Counted from the first letter of the stretch, positions 1 through 5,954 are shown. The stretch is 6,068 bases of DNA from Clostridia bacterium (GCA_017935825.1 JAGBGW010000130.1:1-6068); one strand, 5' to 3'. The notes: generated by a model from the letters alone, not told the origin. Numbers and translations: made by a program.

Positions 1-491
1 ATGCGCTGCAGCATCTTGCGGCTGGAATCACCGCGCCAGTATGCGCCTGCGGAAGAGGTAAGCTTGATTGCGTTGCCCTTGACGCGGCCGGTGGAATCAA
101 GATGGGGACCTGCGCAAAGGTCGACGAAGTCGCCCTGCTTGTAGAAGGAAATGACTGCATCCTCGGGCAGGTTTTCGATCAGCTCGATCTTGTAGGGTTC
201 GTCAGCCATCAGTTCCAGTGCCTCTGCACGGGGAAGCTCAAAGCGTTCAAGCTTCAGCTTCTCCTTACAGATCTTTCTCATCTCTGCTTCCAGAGCTGCC
301 AGATCTTCGGGGGTGAAGGGTGCATCGGTATCAAAGTCGTAGTAGAAGCCGTTGTCGATTGCGGGACCGATTGCCAGCTTCACCTCGGGATGCAGGCGCT
401 TCATGGCCTGTGCCAGAATGTGAGAGCAGGTGTGCCAGTACGTTTTACGGTACTCGGGGTTTTCAAAGGTGAACAGGTTTTCTTCGGACAT
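1..491 (-). CDS. thrS: Threonyl-tRNA synthetase, N-terminal part (3' end outside window)
   Basis: Cytosolic enzyme that charges tRNA-Thr with threonine and hydrolyses mis-made Ser-tRNA-Thr. The reverse strand reads 163 codons without a stop and runs off the window edge. The visible part is the editing (tRNA-SAD) domain: HTCSH at residues 20-24 supplies the HxxxH motif, and DLCAGPH at 124-130 supplies the matching Cys126 and His130, spaced as in bacterial ThrS. It ends in AYWRGDSSRKMLQR, the conserved stretch leading into the catalytic core. The ATG at 491 is preceded by AGGAG (501-505) at a 9-nt spacing, and just upstream lies the leader terminator, so no earlier start is possible. The roughly 60-residue TGS domain found at the N-terminus of typical ThrS is therefore missing. 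The identity is supported independently by a Thr-specific T-box leader. The catalytic domain and anticodon-binding domain are not visible here. Confidence 0.95.
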   Translation of the reverse strand, partial: MSEENLFTFENPEYRKTYWHTCSHILAQAMKRLHPEVKLAIGPAIDNGFYYDFDTDAPFTPEDLAALEAEMRKICKEKLKLERFELPRAEALELMADEPYKIELIENLPEDAVISFYKQGDFVDLCAGPHLDSTGRVKGNAIKLTSSAGAYWRGDSSRKMLQR

Positions 492-520
492 GAGTTTTTT
501 CTCCTCTCGATTGATCGGGG

Positions 521-568
521 CAGAAAATAAAAGAAGCTCCACCCCTGATGAAGTGTCAGGGGTGAAGC
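521..568 (-). terminator. Regulated intrinsic terminator of the thrS T-box
   Basis: On the minus strand a 13-bp stem (568-556 with 548-536, one G-U pair, 7-nt loop) is followed by the U-rich run TTCTTTTATTTT (535-524). Formation of the antiterminator, which uses 558-568, destroys this hairpin. This places the thrS control point about 30 nt upstream of its ribosome binding site. Confidence 0.93.
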
Positions 569-766
569 GTATGCTCCACGGTTCCACCCTGCTTGCAGGA
601 TATGAAAAAATCCTACCGCTTGTGCCTCTGTAACGGGAGGACCCGTCTTGGTTATTTCCCAAGCCGCTCGGAAGTGGTACCGATCCAAAGCTCCTGCAGA
701 ACGCTTCCAGCACATGGCGTTCCTCTCTGTGCGCAGCTTTTGAATCTCTTCTTCGTCAAAGCATGT
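536..766 (-). promoter_or_regulatory. T-box riboswitch leader of thrS, Thr (ACC) specifier
   Basis: Leader RNA that senses uncharged tRNA-Thr and switches thrS transcription on. Reading the minus strand: the Stem I base pairs 754-751 (GAAG) with 674-671 (CTTC). The specifier loop carries ACC at 678-676 followed by A, matching a Thr codon. The AG bulge AGAGAG is at 728-723, and the terminal loop has GCTG (711-708, the GNUG box) on a GAACGC/GCGTTC stem (722-717 with 704-699). Small hairpins follow: CTTGG/CCAAG (663-659/651-647), ACGGG/CCCGT (646-642/637-633) and AGGAT/ATCCT (614-610/601-597). The invariant T-box AGGGTGGAACCGTGG lies at 590-576. The antiterminator forms by AGGG (590-587) pairing with CCCT (561-558) and GTGGAGC with GCTTCAC, leaving the UGGAACC bulge that binds the tRNA acceptor end. 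Its 3' arm is also the 5' arm of the terminator, so the two structures exclude each other. Confidence 0.95.
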
Positions 767-772
767 GAATAG

Positions 773-801
773 ATTATAGTGCTGCATCAAAAATTTGTCA
801 A
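773..801 (-). promoter_or_regulatory. thrS promoter (consensus sigma-70/sigma-A type)
   Basis: On the minus strand TTGACA (801-796) and TATAAT (778-773) are separated by exactly 17 nt, a perfect match to the housekeeping consensus. The transcript would begin near A766, which leaves room for the complete T-box Stem I. Such a strong promoter fits control by attenuation rather than by initiation. Confidence 0.9.
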
Positions 802-835
802 CGGATGTGGGGATTTTTCACATTGCAAAAACCAC

Positions 836-864
836 AAGACAAATGGATTTGTTTTCGATACAAT
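836..864 (+). promoter_or_regulatory. Likely promoter of the M50-type membrane protein gene
   Basis: AAGACA (836-841) and TACAAT (859-864) are 17 nt apart, in the right place to start a transcript near 871 with a leader of about 25 nt before the ATG at 896. The -10 box matches at 5 of 6 positions and the -35 box at 4 of 6. It faces away from the thrS promoter, and the two -35 boxes lie only about 35 bp apart. Confidence 0.5.
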
Positions 865-895
865 AAAAAGGTACAAACACCTTGGGGGCGCAAAG

Positions 896-1867
896 ATGAA
901 ATATCCCATGTGCAGCAACTGGCTGCAGTTTGAAAACAATACGGAGGATACCTGCACCGTGACAAACCATGCGTATCAGACAAGCTGTACGCTGGATTTG
1001 GCAAAGGCAGATTTTTTGTGCGCACTGGATGGTAAACGCGACCCTTACAGCATTGATCCTGCCCGATCGATGCAGGAAGTTACAGAACTTTTGACGGAAC
1101 TGGATGAACTGGATCTGCTGCGCTGGCGGCGGCTGATCCTTTTTTCCCGCACGGCATGTTTCGCGTTGTGGTTTCCTAAGAAGTCGAAGCTTCTGACCAA
1201 ATGGGCACAGGTGTGTACACGTCTTTTGCGATTGCTTTGGCTGCCGCTGCTTGTCATCGGCATTGCGCTGTTTTGCCTGCGATTTTCCATGGAATCCTAT
1301 TCGCACATGTTGATCGGCGCTGTAATGGGCATTGTGCTGGGCGCTGTAGGACACGAACTTTCCCATGCTCTTTGCGGCATTGACCGTGGTGCATATGTGA
1401 TGGAAGCAGGCATCATGGTGCGGGACTTTTTGCCCGGTGGCTATGTGTTTTGCGAGGATCGTCATCTAAAAAAATGGGATCGCATCGCCATCACCGCAGC
1501 AGGCGTGCAGTTTAACTTTCTTTTTGCGGGTTTTTGTCTGATTTTGGCAGGGCTTTTTTCCGTTTTGGCTGATGTGCTGCGCGGCGCAGCGGTGGCGAAC
1601 TGTGTCATGCCGATGCTGAACCTTTTGCCGGTGAGCGGATTGGATGGTATGTCGATGCTGTCAGATCTTTTGGAGGTGGAGGATTTTTCCCGCATTGCCC
1701 GACAGGCATTGTTTCACCGCAGCACCAGAAGAAAACTTAAGGCAATGGGGGCGCCCGGCCGTCTGCTGTTGGTGCTGTGCGCTGTGGTGCAATTTGTTCA
1801 AATCTTTTTTGTTGTATTGATTGCCGCAAATGTATATTTTTTGATACGAGGGATTTTTAAAAGATAA
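896..1867 (+). CDS. Putative M50-family membrane metallopeptidase with PqqD-like N-terminal domain
   Basis: A 323-residue integral membrane protein, probably a zinc-dependent intramembrane protease of the site-2-protease (M50) clan. Residues about 19-76 are soluble and read like a PqqD/RRE-type fold: a beta-rich start, the turn ALDGKRDPYSI, then a helix VTELLTELDELDLLR. Hydrophobic segments follow at about 110-130, 137-161, 196-228, 230-249 and 290-321. HELSH at 153-157 in the second segment gives two zinc-binding histidines and the catalytic glutamate. NLLPVSGLDG at 242-251 matches the second M50 motif, with Asp250 as the third ligand. The first ATG in frame (779) was rejected because it falls inside the divergent thrS promoter; ATG 896 has GGGGG (884-888) 7 nt upstream. 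The gene stands alone between its own promoter and a terminator. Proteins of this layout occur with ribosomally made peptide clusters, but no precursor peptide or modification enzyme is seen here, so the substrate is unknown. The M50 call is fairly firm; the PqqD-like call rests on pattern only. Confidence 0.8.
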   Translation: MKYPMCSNWLQFENNTEDTCTVTNHAYQTSCTLDLAKADFLCALDGKRDPYSIDPARSMQEVTELLTELDELDLLRWRRLILFSRTACFALWFPKKSKLLTKWAQVCTRLLRLLWLPLLVIGIALFCLRFSMESYSHMLIGAVMGIVLGAVGHELSHALCGIDRGAYVMEAGIMVRDFLPGGYVFCEDRHLKKWDRIAITAAGVQFNFLFAGFCLILAGLFSVLADVLRGAAVANCVMPMLNLLPVSGLDGMSMLSDLLEVEDFSRIARQALFHRSTRRKLKAMGAPGRLLLVLCAVVQFVQIFFVVLIAANVYFLIRGIFKR

Positions 1868-1890
1868 TAATATTATTAAATAAACACAGG

Positions 1891-1944
1891 GTATCAGCGC
1901 ATCATGATTTTTATGAATCATAAGTATGCGTTGATACTTTTTTT
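1891..1944 (+). terminator. Intrinsic terminator after the M50-type gene
   Basis: A 12-bp stem (GTATCAGCGCAT at 1891-1902 with ATGCGTTGATAC at 1926-1937, one G-U pair) encloses a second 6-bp hairpin (ATGATT 1904-1909 with AATCAT 1916-1921). Seven T residues follow immediately (1938-1944). It lies 24 nt after the stop codon and insulates the membrane protease gene from the polysaccharide operon. There is no comparable A-run on the other side, so it acts only on the plus strand. Confidence 0.9.
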
Positions 1945-1961
1945 GTATACAGCGCTTGACT

Positions 1962-1977
1962 TTTTCAGGTCTGAAAA
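1962..1977. promoter_or_regulatory. Near-perfect 7-bp inverted repeat, possible operator
   Basis: TTTTCAG (1962-1968) and CTGAAAA (1971-1977) are exact reverse complements around a 2-nt centre. The loop is too short for a stable RNA hairpin, so if functional this is more likely a protein-binding DNA site upstream of the operon promoter. CTGAAAA occurs again at 2040-2046, just before the proposed -35 box. No regulator is known, and chance cannot be excluded. Confidence 0.3.
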
Positions 1978-2048
1978 CCAAAGTGAAGTGCAGCTGTTGC
2001 TTTTTGGAAAGAACACCTGATTTTGACAGAAAATATGTCCTGAAAAGA

Positions 2049-2089
2049 TTGAAAACGTATAGATATTGTCTTATTATTAGTATAGACAA
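2049..2089 (+). promoter_or_regulatory. Likely promoter of the polysaccharide operon, with a dyad around the -10 box
   Basis: TTGAAA (2049-2054) and TATTAT (2072-2077) are 17 nt apart, each 5 of 6 to consensus, with a transcript start expected near 2084. The -10 box is framed by an exact inverted repeat, TTGTCT (2066-2071) and AGACAA (2084-2089), 12 nt apart. A protein bound there would cover the -10 region and start site, so repression is a reasonable guess. A TTGACA further upstream (2023-2028) has no convincing -10 partner. The rest of 1945-2103 contains no gene that I can support. Confidence 0.55.
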
Positions 2090-2111
2090 CTCTTATTAAA
2101 AATATGCTTGC

Positions 2112-2124
2112 GGGGAAAATCCCC
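2112..2124 (+). other. Small GC-rich hairpin in the leader of the operon's first gene
   Basis: GGGGA (2112-2116) and TCCCC (2120-2124) can form a 5-bp stem with a 3-nt loop, starting about 28 nt after the expected transcript start and ending 18 nt before the ATG. There is no T-run after it, so it is not a terminator. It could stabilise the mRNA 5' end or affect ribosome access; it may also be incidental. Confidence 0.4.
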
Positions 2125-2142
2125 CAACAGGAAAGGGATGTC

Positions 2143-3600
2143 ATGTACAGAAGAAAACCGCAGGGTTGGCTCAAACACCTGGACTTTATATTGCTGGATC
2201 TGTTCTGCCTGCATGTGGCGTTCACTTTGGCATATATAACACGCCACGGTTTGTTCCTGCCCTATTGTGATAGATTTTATTTTGGTATGGCGGTGGTCTA
2301 CACGCTGACGGATGTCATCGTGCTGATCGTCTACCGCACGCTGCAGGATGTGGTGCGCCGCGGCTATTACCGCGAGTTTGCAAAGACCTTCAAACATGTG
2401 ATCATCGTGCAGGCTGTTGTGGCGCTGTATCTTTTTTCCATGCAGGATGGTATCGAATATTCCCGCATCGTGTTTTATTTGATGTGGGTGTACTATCTTG
2501 GTTTGACATACTGCCTGCGCCTTGCCTATAAAAAGGTGCTGCGTACCCGTATCAAGCCCGATCGCCTGCGCAATGCCATTTATTTTTTGACTACGACCGA
2601 TCGTGCGGAAAACGTAATCTCTCGCTTTTGTAAGTATGATACGGTTGGCAAGTATTCCCTGCAGGGTCTCTGTTTTCTGGACGAAAACAATGCCATCGAG
2701 CAGGTGTTGGATGTGCCTGTGGTCTGCAGGCGCGAGGAATTCGTCAACTACCTTTGTGATAAGTGGGCGGACGAAGTTTATGTTTCCGTTCCCGCCGAAC
2801 TGTCCTATCCCGTACAACTGATTGATTCCCTTGTGGAAATGGGGATTGTGGTGCATATCCAGGTGGAAAATCTGCACAACAACGCCTGGCAGCAGCAGGC
2901 GATTGAGTATATGGGCGGTGCCACGGTACGTACCATCGGTCTTACCATGGCGACCCCAAGACAGGCGATGTTCAAACGCGCGATCGACATTGCAGGCGGC
3001 ATTGTGGGTTGTGTGCTTACCGGTGTGCTGACACTGTTTCTTGCACCGATGATTTGGATAAAGTCTCCCGGACCGATCTTCTTTAAACAGACCCGCGTGG
3101 GTCAAAACGGCAAGCTGTTTGAAATGTATAAATTCCGCAGCATGTATCCTGATGCAGAGGCACGCAAAGCTGAGTTGATGGAACAAAACCGCGTCAGCGA
3201 CGGCATGATGTTCAAGCTGGAATATGATCCGCGCATCATCGGATGTAAAAAATTGCCCGACGGTACCGTGAAAAAGGGTATCGGCAATTTTATCCGTGAT
3301 TACAGCATCGACGAGTTTCCGCAGTTTTGGAATGTGGTCAAAGGCGACCTTTCCCTTGTGGGCACCCGTCCGCCGACGGTGGATGAGTGGGAAAAGTATG
3401 AACTGCATCACCGTGCCCGCCTTGCCATCAAGCCAGGGATCACCGGTTTGTGGCAGGTCAGCGGCAGAAGCAATATCACCGATTTTGAACAGGTGGTACA
3501 GCTGGATAAAGAATATATCCAAAATTGGAGCATGGGATTGGATTTCCGCATTTTGCTGCAGACGGTGAAAGTCGTGCTGGGCAAGGAAGGTTCCATGTAA
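2143..3600 (+). CDS. Polyprenyl-phosphate sugar-phosphate transferase (exopolysaccharide initiating enzyme)
   Basis: A 485-residue membrane enzyme of the bacterial sugar transferase family (WcaJ/CpsE type). These enzymes move a sugar-1-phosphate from a UDP-sugar onto undecaprenyl phosphate at the inner face of the membrane, the first step of surface glycan assembly. Hydrophobic segments lie at about 12-34, 44-66, 84-100 and 107-128. A soluble Rossmann-like middle region (about 145-260) follows, then the membrane-inserted helix of the catalytic domain (about 279-307). Diagnostic motifs are KFRSM (330-334), FKLEYDPRIIG (357-367), SIDEFPQFWNVVKGDLSLVG (388-407) with the catalytic Asp390-Glu391 pair, and KPGITGLWQVSGRS (430-443). 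Length and order match the long form of the family. The start at 2143 is chosen because AGGAAAGGG (2129-2137) sits just upstream; the in-frame ATG at 2104 has no ribosome binding site. As first gene of the operon it would set the first sugar, but glucose versus galactose versus another sugar cannot be read from the sequence. Confidence 0.93.
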   Translation: MYRRKPQGWLKHLDFILLDLFCLHVAFTLAYITRHGLFLPYCDRFYFGMAVVYTLTDVIVLIVYRTLQDVVRRGYYREFAKTFKHVIIVQAVVALYLFSMQDGIEYSRIVFYLMWVYYLGLTYCLRLAYKKVLRTRIKPDRLRNAIYFLTTTDRAENVISRFCKYDTVGKYSLQGLCFLDENNAIEQVLDVPVVCRREEFVNYLCDKWADEVYVSVPAELSYPVQLIDSLVEMGIVVHIQVENLHNNAWQQQAIEYMGGATVRTIGLTMATPRQAMFKRAIDIAGGIVGCVLTGVLTLFLAPMIWIKSPGPIFFKQTRVGQNGKLFEMYKFRSMYPDAEARKAELMEQNRVSDGMMFKLEYDPRIIGCKKLPDGTVKKGIGNFIRDYSIDEFPQFWNVVKGDLSLVGTRPPTVDEWEKYELHHRARLAIKPGITGLWQVSGRSNITDFEQVVQLDKEYIQNWSMGLDFRILLQTVKVVLGKEGSM

Positions 3601-3613
3601 TAAGTGTCAGGAC

Positions 3614-3621
3614 AGGTGATC
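3614..3621 (+). promoter_or_regulatory. Ribosome binding site that fixes the start of the first glycosyltransferase
   Basis: AGGTGATC is an 8-nt exact complement of the 16S rRNA 3' end, shifted toward the downstream side of the usual core. It supports ATG 3625 rather than the in-frame GTG at 3604, which lies upstream of it and directly follows tandem TAA stops (3598-3603) of the preceding gene. Confidence 0.7.
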
Positions 3622-3624
3622 GTT

Positions 3625-4758
3625 ATGCGCGACAATGCGAAACAGCTGAATATTGTGATGCTGGGACATAAGCGCATTCCCTCCCGAGAGGGCGGCATCG
3701 AGATCGTGGTGGAGGAACTTTCTACCCGTATGGCGGCACTGGGACATCGGGTCACCTGCTTGAACCGGCGCGGTTCACACGTAAGTGGGGAACAGTTCAA
3801 TACCAAGAACACTTCCTTATACAAAGGCGTGCATGTCAGGACCGTCTGGGCGCTGGATAAACGCGGTTTGGCGGCGATGACTGCTTCGATCACGGGCGCC
3901 ATTGCAGCAGCTTTTGGAAAATTCGACGTGGTGCATTTTCATGCCGAAGGCCCCTGTGCCATGCTGTGGCTGCCAAAGCTTTTTAAAAAGCGCTGCATTG
4001 CTACTATCCATGGGCTGGATCACCGCCGTGCAAAATGGGGCAGATTTGCCCGTACCTATATTTTGCTGGGTGAAAAATGTGCTGCAAGGTTTGCCGATGA
4101 GATCATCGTCTTAAGCCATGGTGTGCAGCAGTATTTTAAAGAAACCTATGGCCGCGATACTGTGCTGATCGAAAACGGTGTATCGCGCGGCATAGGTCGG
4201 GCGGCAGATCAGATCAGCCAAAACTTTGGTCTTGCAAAAGACTCCTACATCCTGTTTTTGGGACGACTTGTCCCGGAAAAAGGACCGCATTATCTGATCG
4301 ATGCTTTTAAAATGGTGAAAACCGACAAAAAGCTGGTGATCGCAGGCGGTTCCTCCGATACGCAGGAATTTGCACAGCAACTGAAAGCACAGGCGGCGGA
4401 TGACGACCGCATCCTGTTTACCGGCTTTGTACAGGGGCAGATTCTGGAAGAATTGTACAGCAATGCTTATCTGTATGTTCTGCCAAGCGATCTGGAGGGT
4501 ATGCCGCTGAGTTTGCTGGAAGCCATGAGCTATGGCTGCTGCTGTGTTACCAGCGATATCGAGGAATGCACCGCCGTCACACAATCCCATGGCGTGTCAT
4601 TTGAAAAGGGCAACGTTTCACTTCTTGCACAGACCCTGCAAATGTTGTGCGATGATCCCCAAAAGGTCGAATCCGTAAAAGCCGGTGCTGCCGATTTTAT
4701 CACCGACCGATACAATTGGGATCGCGTCACAAAAAAAACTTTGGAGCTGTATCAATGA
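3625..4758 (+). CDS. GT4-type glycosyltransferase
   Basis: A 377-residue cytosolic, probably membrane-associated glycosyltransferase of GT-B fold that would add a sugar to the lipid-linked glycan begun by the preceding enzyme. The N-terminal Rossmann domain opens with LNIVMLGHKRIPSREGGIE (8-26), whose GG loop is typical of the acceptor-side domain. The nucleotide-sugar domain shows YILFLGRLVPEKGPHYLIDA (208-227) and the E-x7-E signature EGMPLSLLE (Glu291 and Glu299), where the donor sugar is held. The opening motif is reminiscent of rhamnosyltransferase-like proteins of capsule clusters (GHKxIPxxxGG), but donor and linkage cannot be decided. It follows the sugar transferase after 24 nt, has its own strong ribosome binding site, and overlaps the next gene by 4 nt, so all are almost certainly one transcript. 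No defects are seen. Confidence 0.9.
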   Translation: MRDNAKQLNIVMLGHKRIPSREGGIEIVVEELSTRMAALGHRVTCLNRRGSHVSGEQFNTKNTSLYKGVHVRTVWALDKRGLAAMTASITGAIAAAFGKFDVVHFHAEGPCAMLWLPKLFKKRCIATIHGLDHRRAKWGRFARTYILLGEKCAARFADEIIVLSHGVQQYFKETYGRDTVLIENGVSRGIGRAADQISQNFGLAKDSYILFLGRLVPEKGPHYLIDAFKMVKTDKKLVIAGGSSDTQEFAQQLKAQAADDDRILFTGFVQGQILEELYSNAYLYVLPSDLEGMPLSLLEAMSYGCCCVTSDIEECTAVTQSHGVSFEKGNVSLLAQTLQMLCDDPQKVESVKAGAADFITDRYNWDRVTKKTLELYQ

Positions 4759-5954
4759 AGATTCTGATGGTCAATAAGTTCCTGCATCCAAACGGAGGTT
4801 CGGAAACTTATATATTCAAACTGGGTGCATACCTGCAACAGCAGGGGCATCAAGTACAGTATTTTGGCATGGAACATGAAGGCCGCATTGTGGGCAATCA
4901 TGTGGAAGCATACACTTCCAATATGGATTTCCATGGTGCATCATTGCTGGATCGTCTGACCTATCCCATCCGCACGATCTATTCTGTCGAGGCAAGAAAA
5001 AAGATCCGTCTTGTGTTGGATGATTTTGTGCCTGATGTGGTGCATCTGAATAATTTCAATTATCAGCTGACGCCAAGCATCATCCTGGAAGTCCGTACAT
5101 GGGAGAAACAGACAGGGCATAAATGCCGCATCGTTTTTACTGCGCATGATAGTCAGTTGGTTTGTCCCAACCATTTAATGCAGAACCCAGTGACGGGGGA
5201 GACTTGTACCAAATGTTTGGAAGGCAGCTTTATTTCCTGTGTGAAAGGGCGCTGCATCCATGCTTCCCTTGCAAAAAGTGTGATTGGTGCGATGGAAAGC
5301 ATCTTTTGGAATTTGCGGGGCGTGTATCGGCAACTTGATGCTGTGATTTCTCCCAGTCGTTTTTTGGCGGAAAAACTTTCTTCCAATCCTGATTTAAAAG
5401 AAAGAATTGTAGTTTTGCATAATTTTGTAGAAAAACAGGAGATTACACAAGAAGAAAAAGAAAACTACATTCTTTTCTTTGGCCGATTTTCTAAAGAAAA
5501 GGGAATCGAAACGTTGCTCGAAGTTGTGGATCAGCTGCCGCATGTTCGCTTTGTCTTTGTGGGCAGTGGTCCATTGCAAGCGAAGATCGATTCGCGCAAT
5601 AACATCGAAAACCTGGGCTTTTTACAGGGTGAAGCGTTGTATCGGGTGATTGCAAAAGCTGTTTTGACAGTGGTTCCTTCGGAGTGCTTTGAAAATTGCC
5701 CCTTTACTGTGATGGAGAGCCAAATGTATGGTACGCCTGTTCTGGGCGCCGATATCGGTGGTATCCCGGAATTGATTCAAATAGGCAGTACGGGCGAACT
5801 TTTCCAAAGCGGAAACGCAGAACAATTAAAAGGAAAGATCGAGTTGTTGTGGAATGATCCTGTTCGTTGTGCGCAGTATGCGCACAATTGCAAAAACGTT
5901 TGTTTTGATACGTTGGATGCATATTGGGAAAAACTGCAAGCGGTGTATGGGTAA
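4755..5954 (+). CDS. GT4-type glycosyltransferase with cysteine-rich insert
   Basis: A 399-residue GT-B glycosyltransferase, the second extender in the operon. The N-terminal domain begins MKILMVNKFLHPNGGSETYI with the GG loop at 14-15. The donor domain carries YILFFGRFSKEKGIETLLEV (238-257) and the E-x7-E signature ENCPFTVME (Glu313 and Glu321), followed by GADIGGIPELI. Residues 130-167 hold AHDSQLVCPNHLM and a cluster of cysteines (137, 151, 154, 162, 167), an insert also known in other GT4 enzymes with a THDxxxxCP-type motif; it may bind metal or form a rigid loop. The start at 4755 overlaps the previous stop as ATGA, with GGAG (4743-4746) 8 nt before it, indicating translational coupling; the earlier in-frame ATG at 4716 lies inside the previous gene. 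The stretch 5391-5460, coding the link between the two domains, is only about 26% GC. Donor sugar unknown. Confidence 0.9.
   Translation: MKILMVNKFLHPNGGSETYIFKLGAYLQQQGHQVQYFGMEHEGRIVGNHVEAYTSNMDFHGASLLDRLTYPIRTIYSVEARKKIRLVLDDFVPDVVHLNNFNYQLTPSIILEVRTWEKQTGHKCRIVFTAHDSQLVCPNHLMQNPVTGETCTKCLEGSFISCVKGRCIHASLAKSVIGAMESIFWNLRGVYRQLDAVISPSRFLAEKLSSNPDLKERIVVLHNFVEKQEITQEEKENYILFFGRFSKEKGIETLLEVVDQLPHVRFVFVGSGPLQAKIDSRNNIENLGFLQGEALYRVIAKAVLTVVPSECFENCPFTVMESQMYGTPVLGADIGGIPELIQIGSTGELFQSGNAEQLKGKIELLWNDPVRCAQYAHNCKNVCFDTLDAYWEKLQAVYG

Noticed and set aside
102..530. Plus-strand open frame of 142 codons
   Set aside because: It is antisense to thrS, whose editing-domain motifs are clear, and has no plausible ribosome binding site or known motif.
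430..633. Plus-strand open frame of 67 codons
   Set aside because: It runs through the thrS start region and the T-box in antisense, with no start signal of its own.
401..790. Minus-strand open frame of 129 codons across the thrS leader
   Set aside because: It covers the T-box RNA and terminator; structure and conserved RNA elements explain this stretch better than protein coding.
779..895. N-terminal extension of the M50-type protein by 39 residues
   Set aside because: It would start inside the thrS promoter, upstream of the gene's own likely promoter, and the added residues have no membrane-protease features; ATG 896 has a G-rich ribosome binding site.
818..1465. Minus-strand open frame of 215 codons
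   Set aside because: It is opposite the M50-type gene, with Gln/His/Cys-rich shadow composition and no recognisable domain.
1956..1961. TTGACT as a -35 box of the polysaccharide operon
   Set aside because: The sequence 17 nt downstream is CAAAGT, a poor -10 match; the pair TTGAAA/TATTAT at 2049-2077 is clearly better.
1661..2225. Two overlapping minus-strand open frames of 142 and 86 codons
   Set aside because: They cross the terminator and operon promoter and extend into genes on both sides; they carry no domain signature and no credible start site.
2077..3522. Long open frame on the minus strand, 481 codons
   Set aside because: It lies opposite the sugar transferase gene, whose family motifs are unmistakable. 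The translated product is His/Gln/Ile-rich and low in recognisable motifs, as expected for a mirror frame.
4111..4590. Minus-strand open frame of 159 codons
   Set aside because: It is antisense to the donor domain of the first glycosyltransferase and lacks any motif or start signal.
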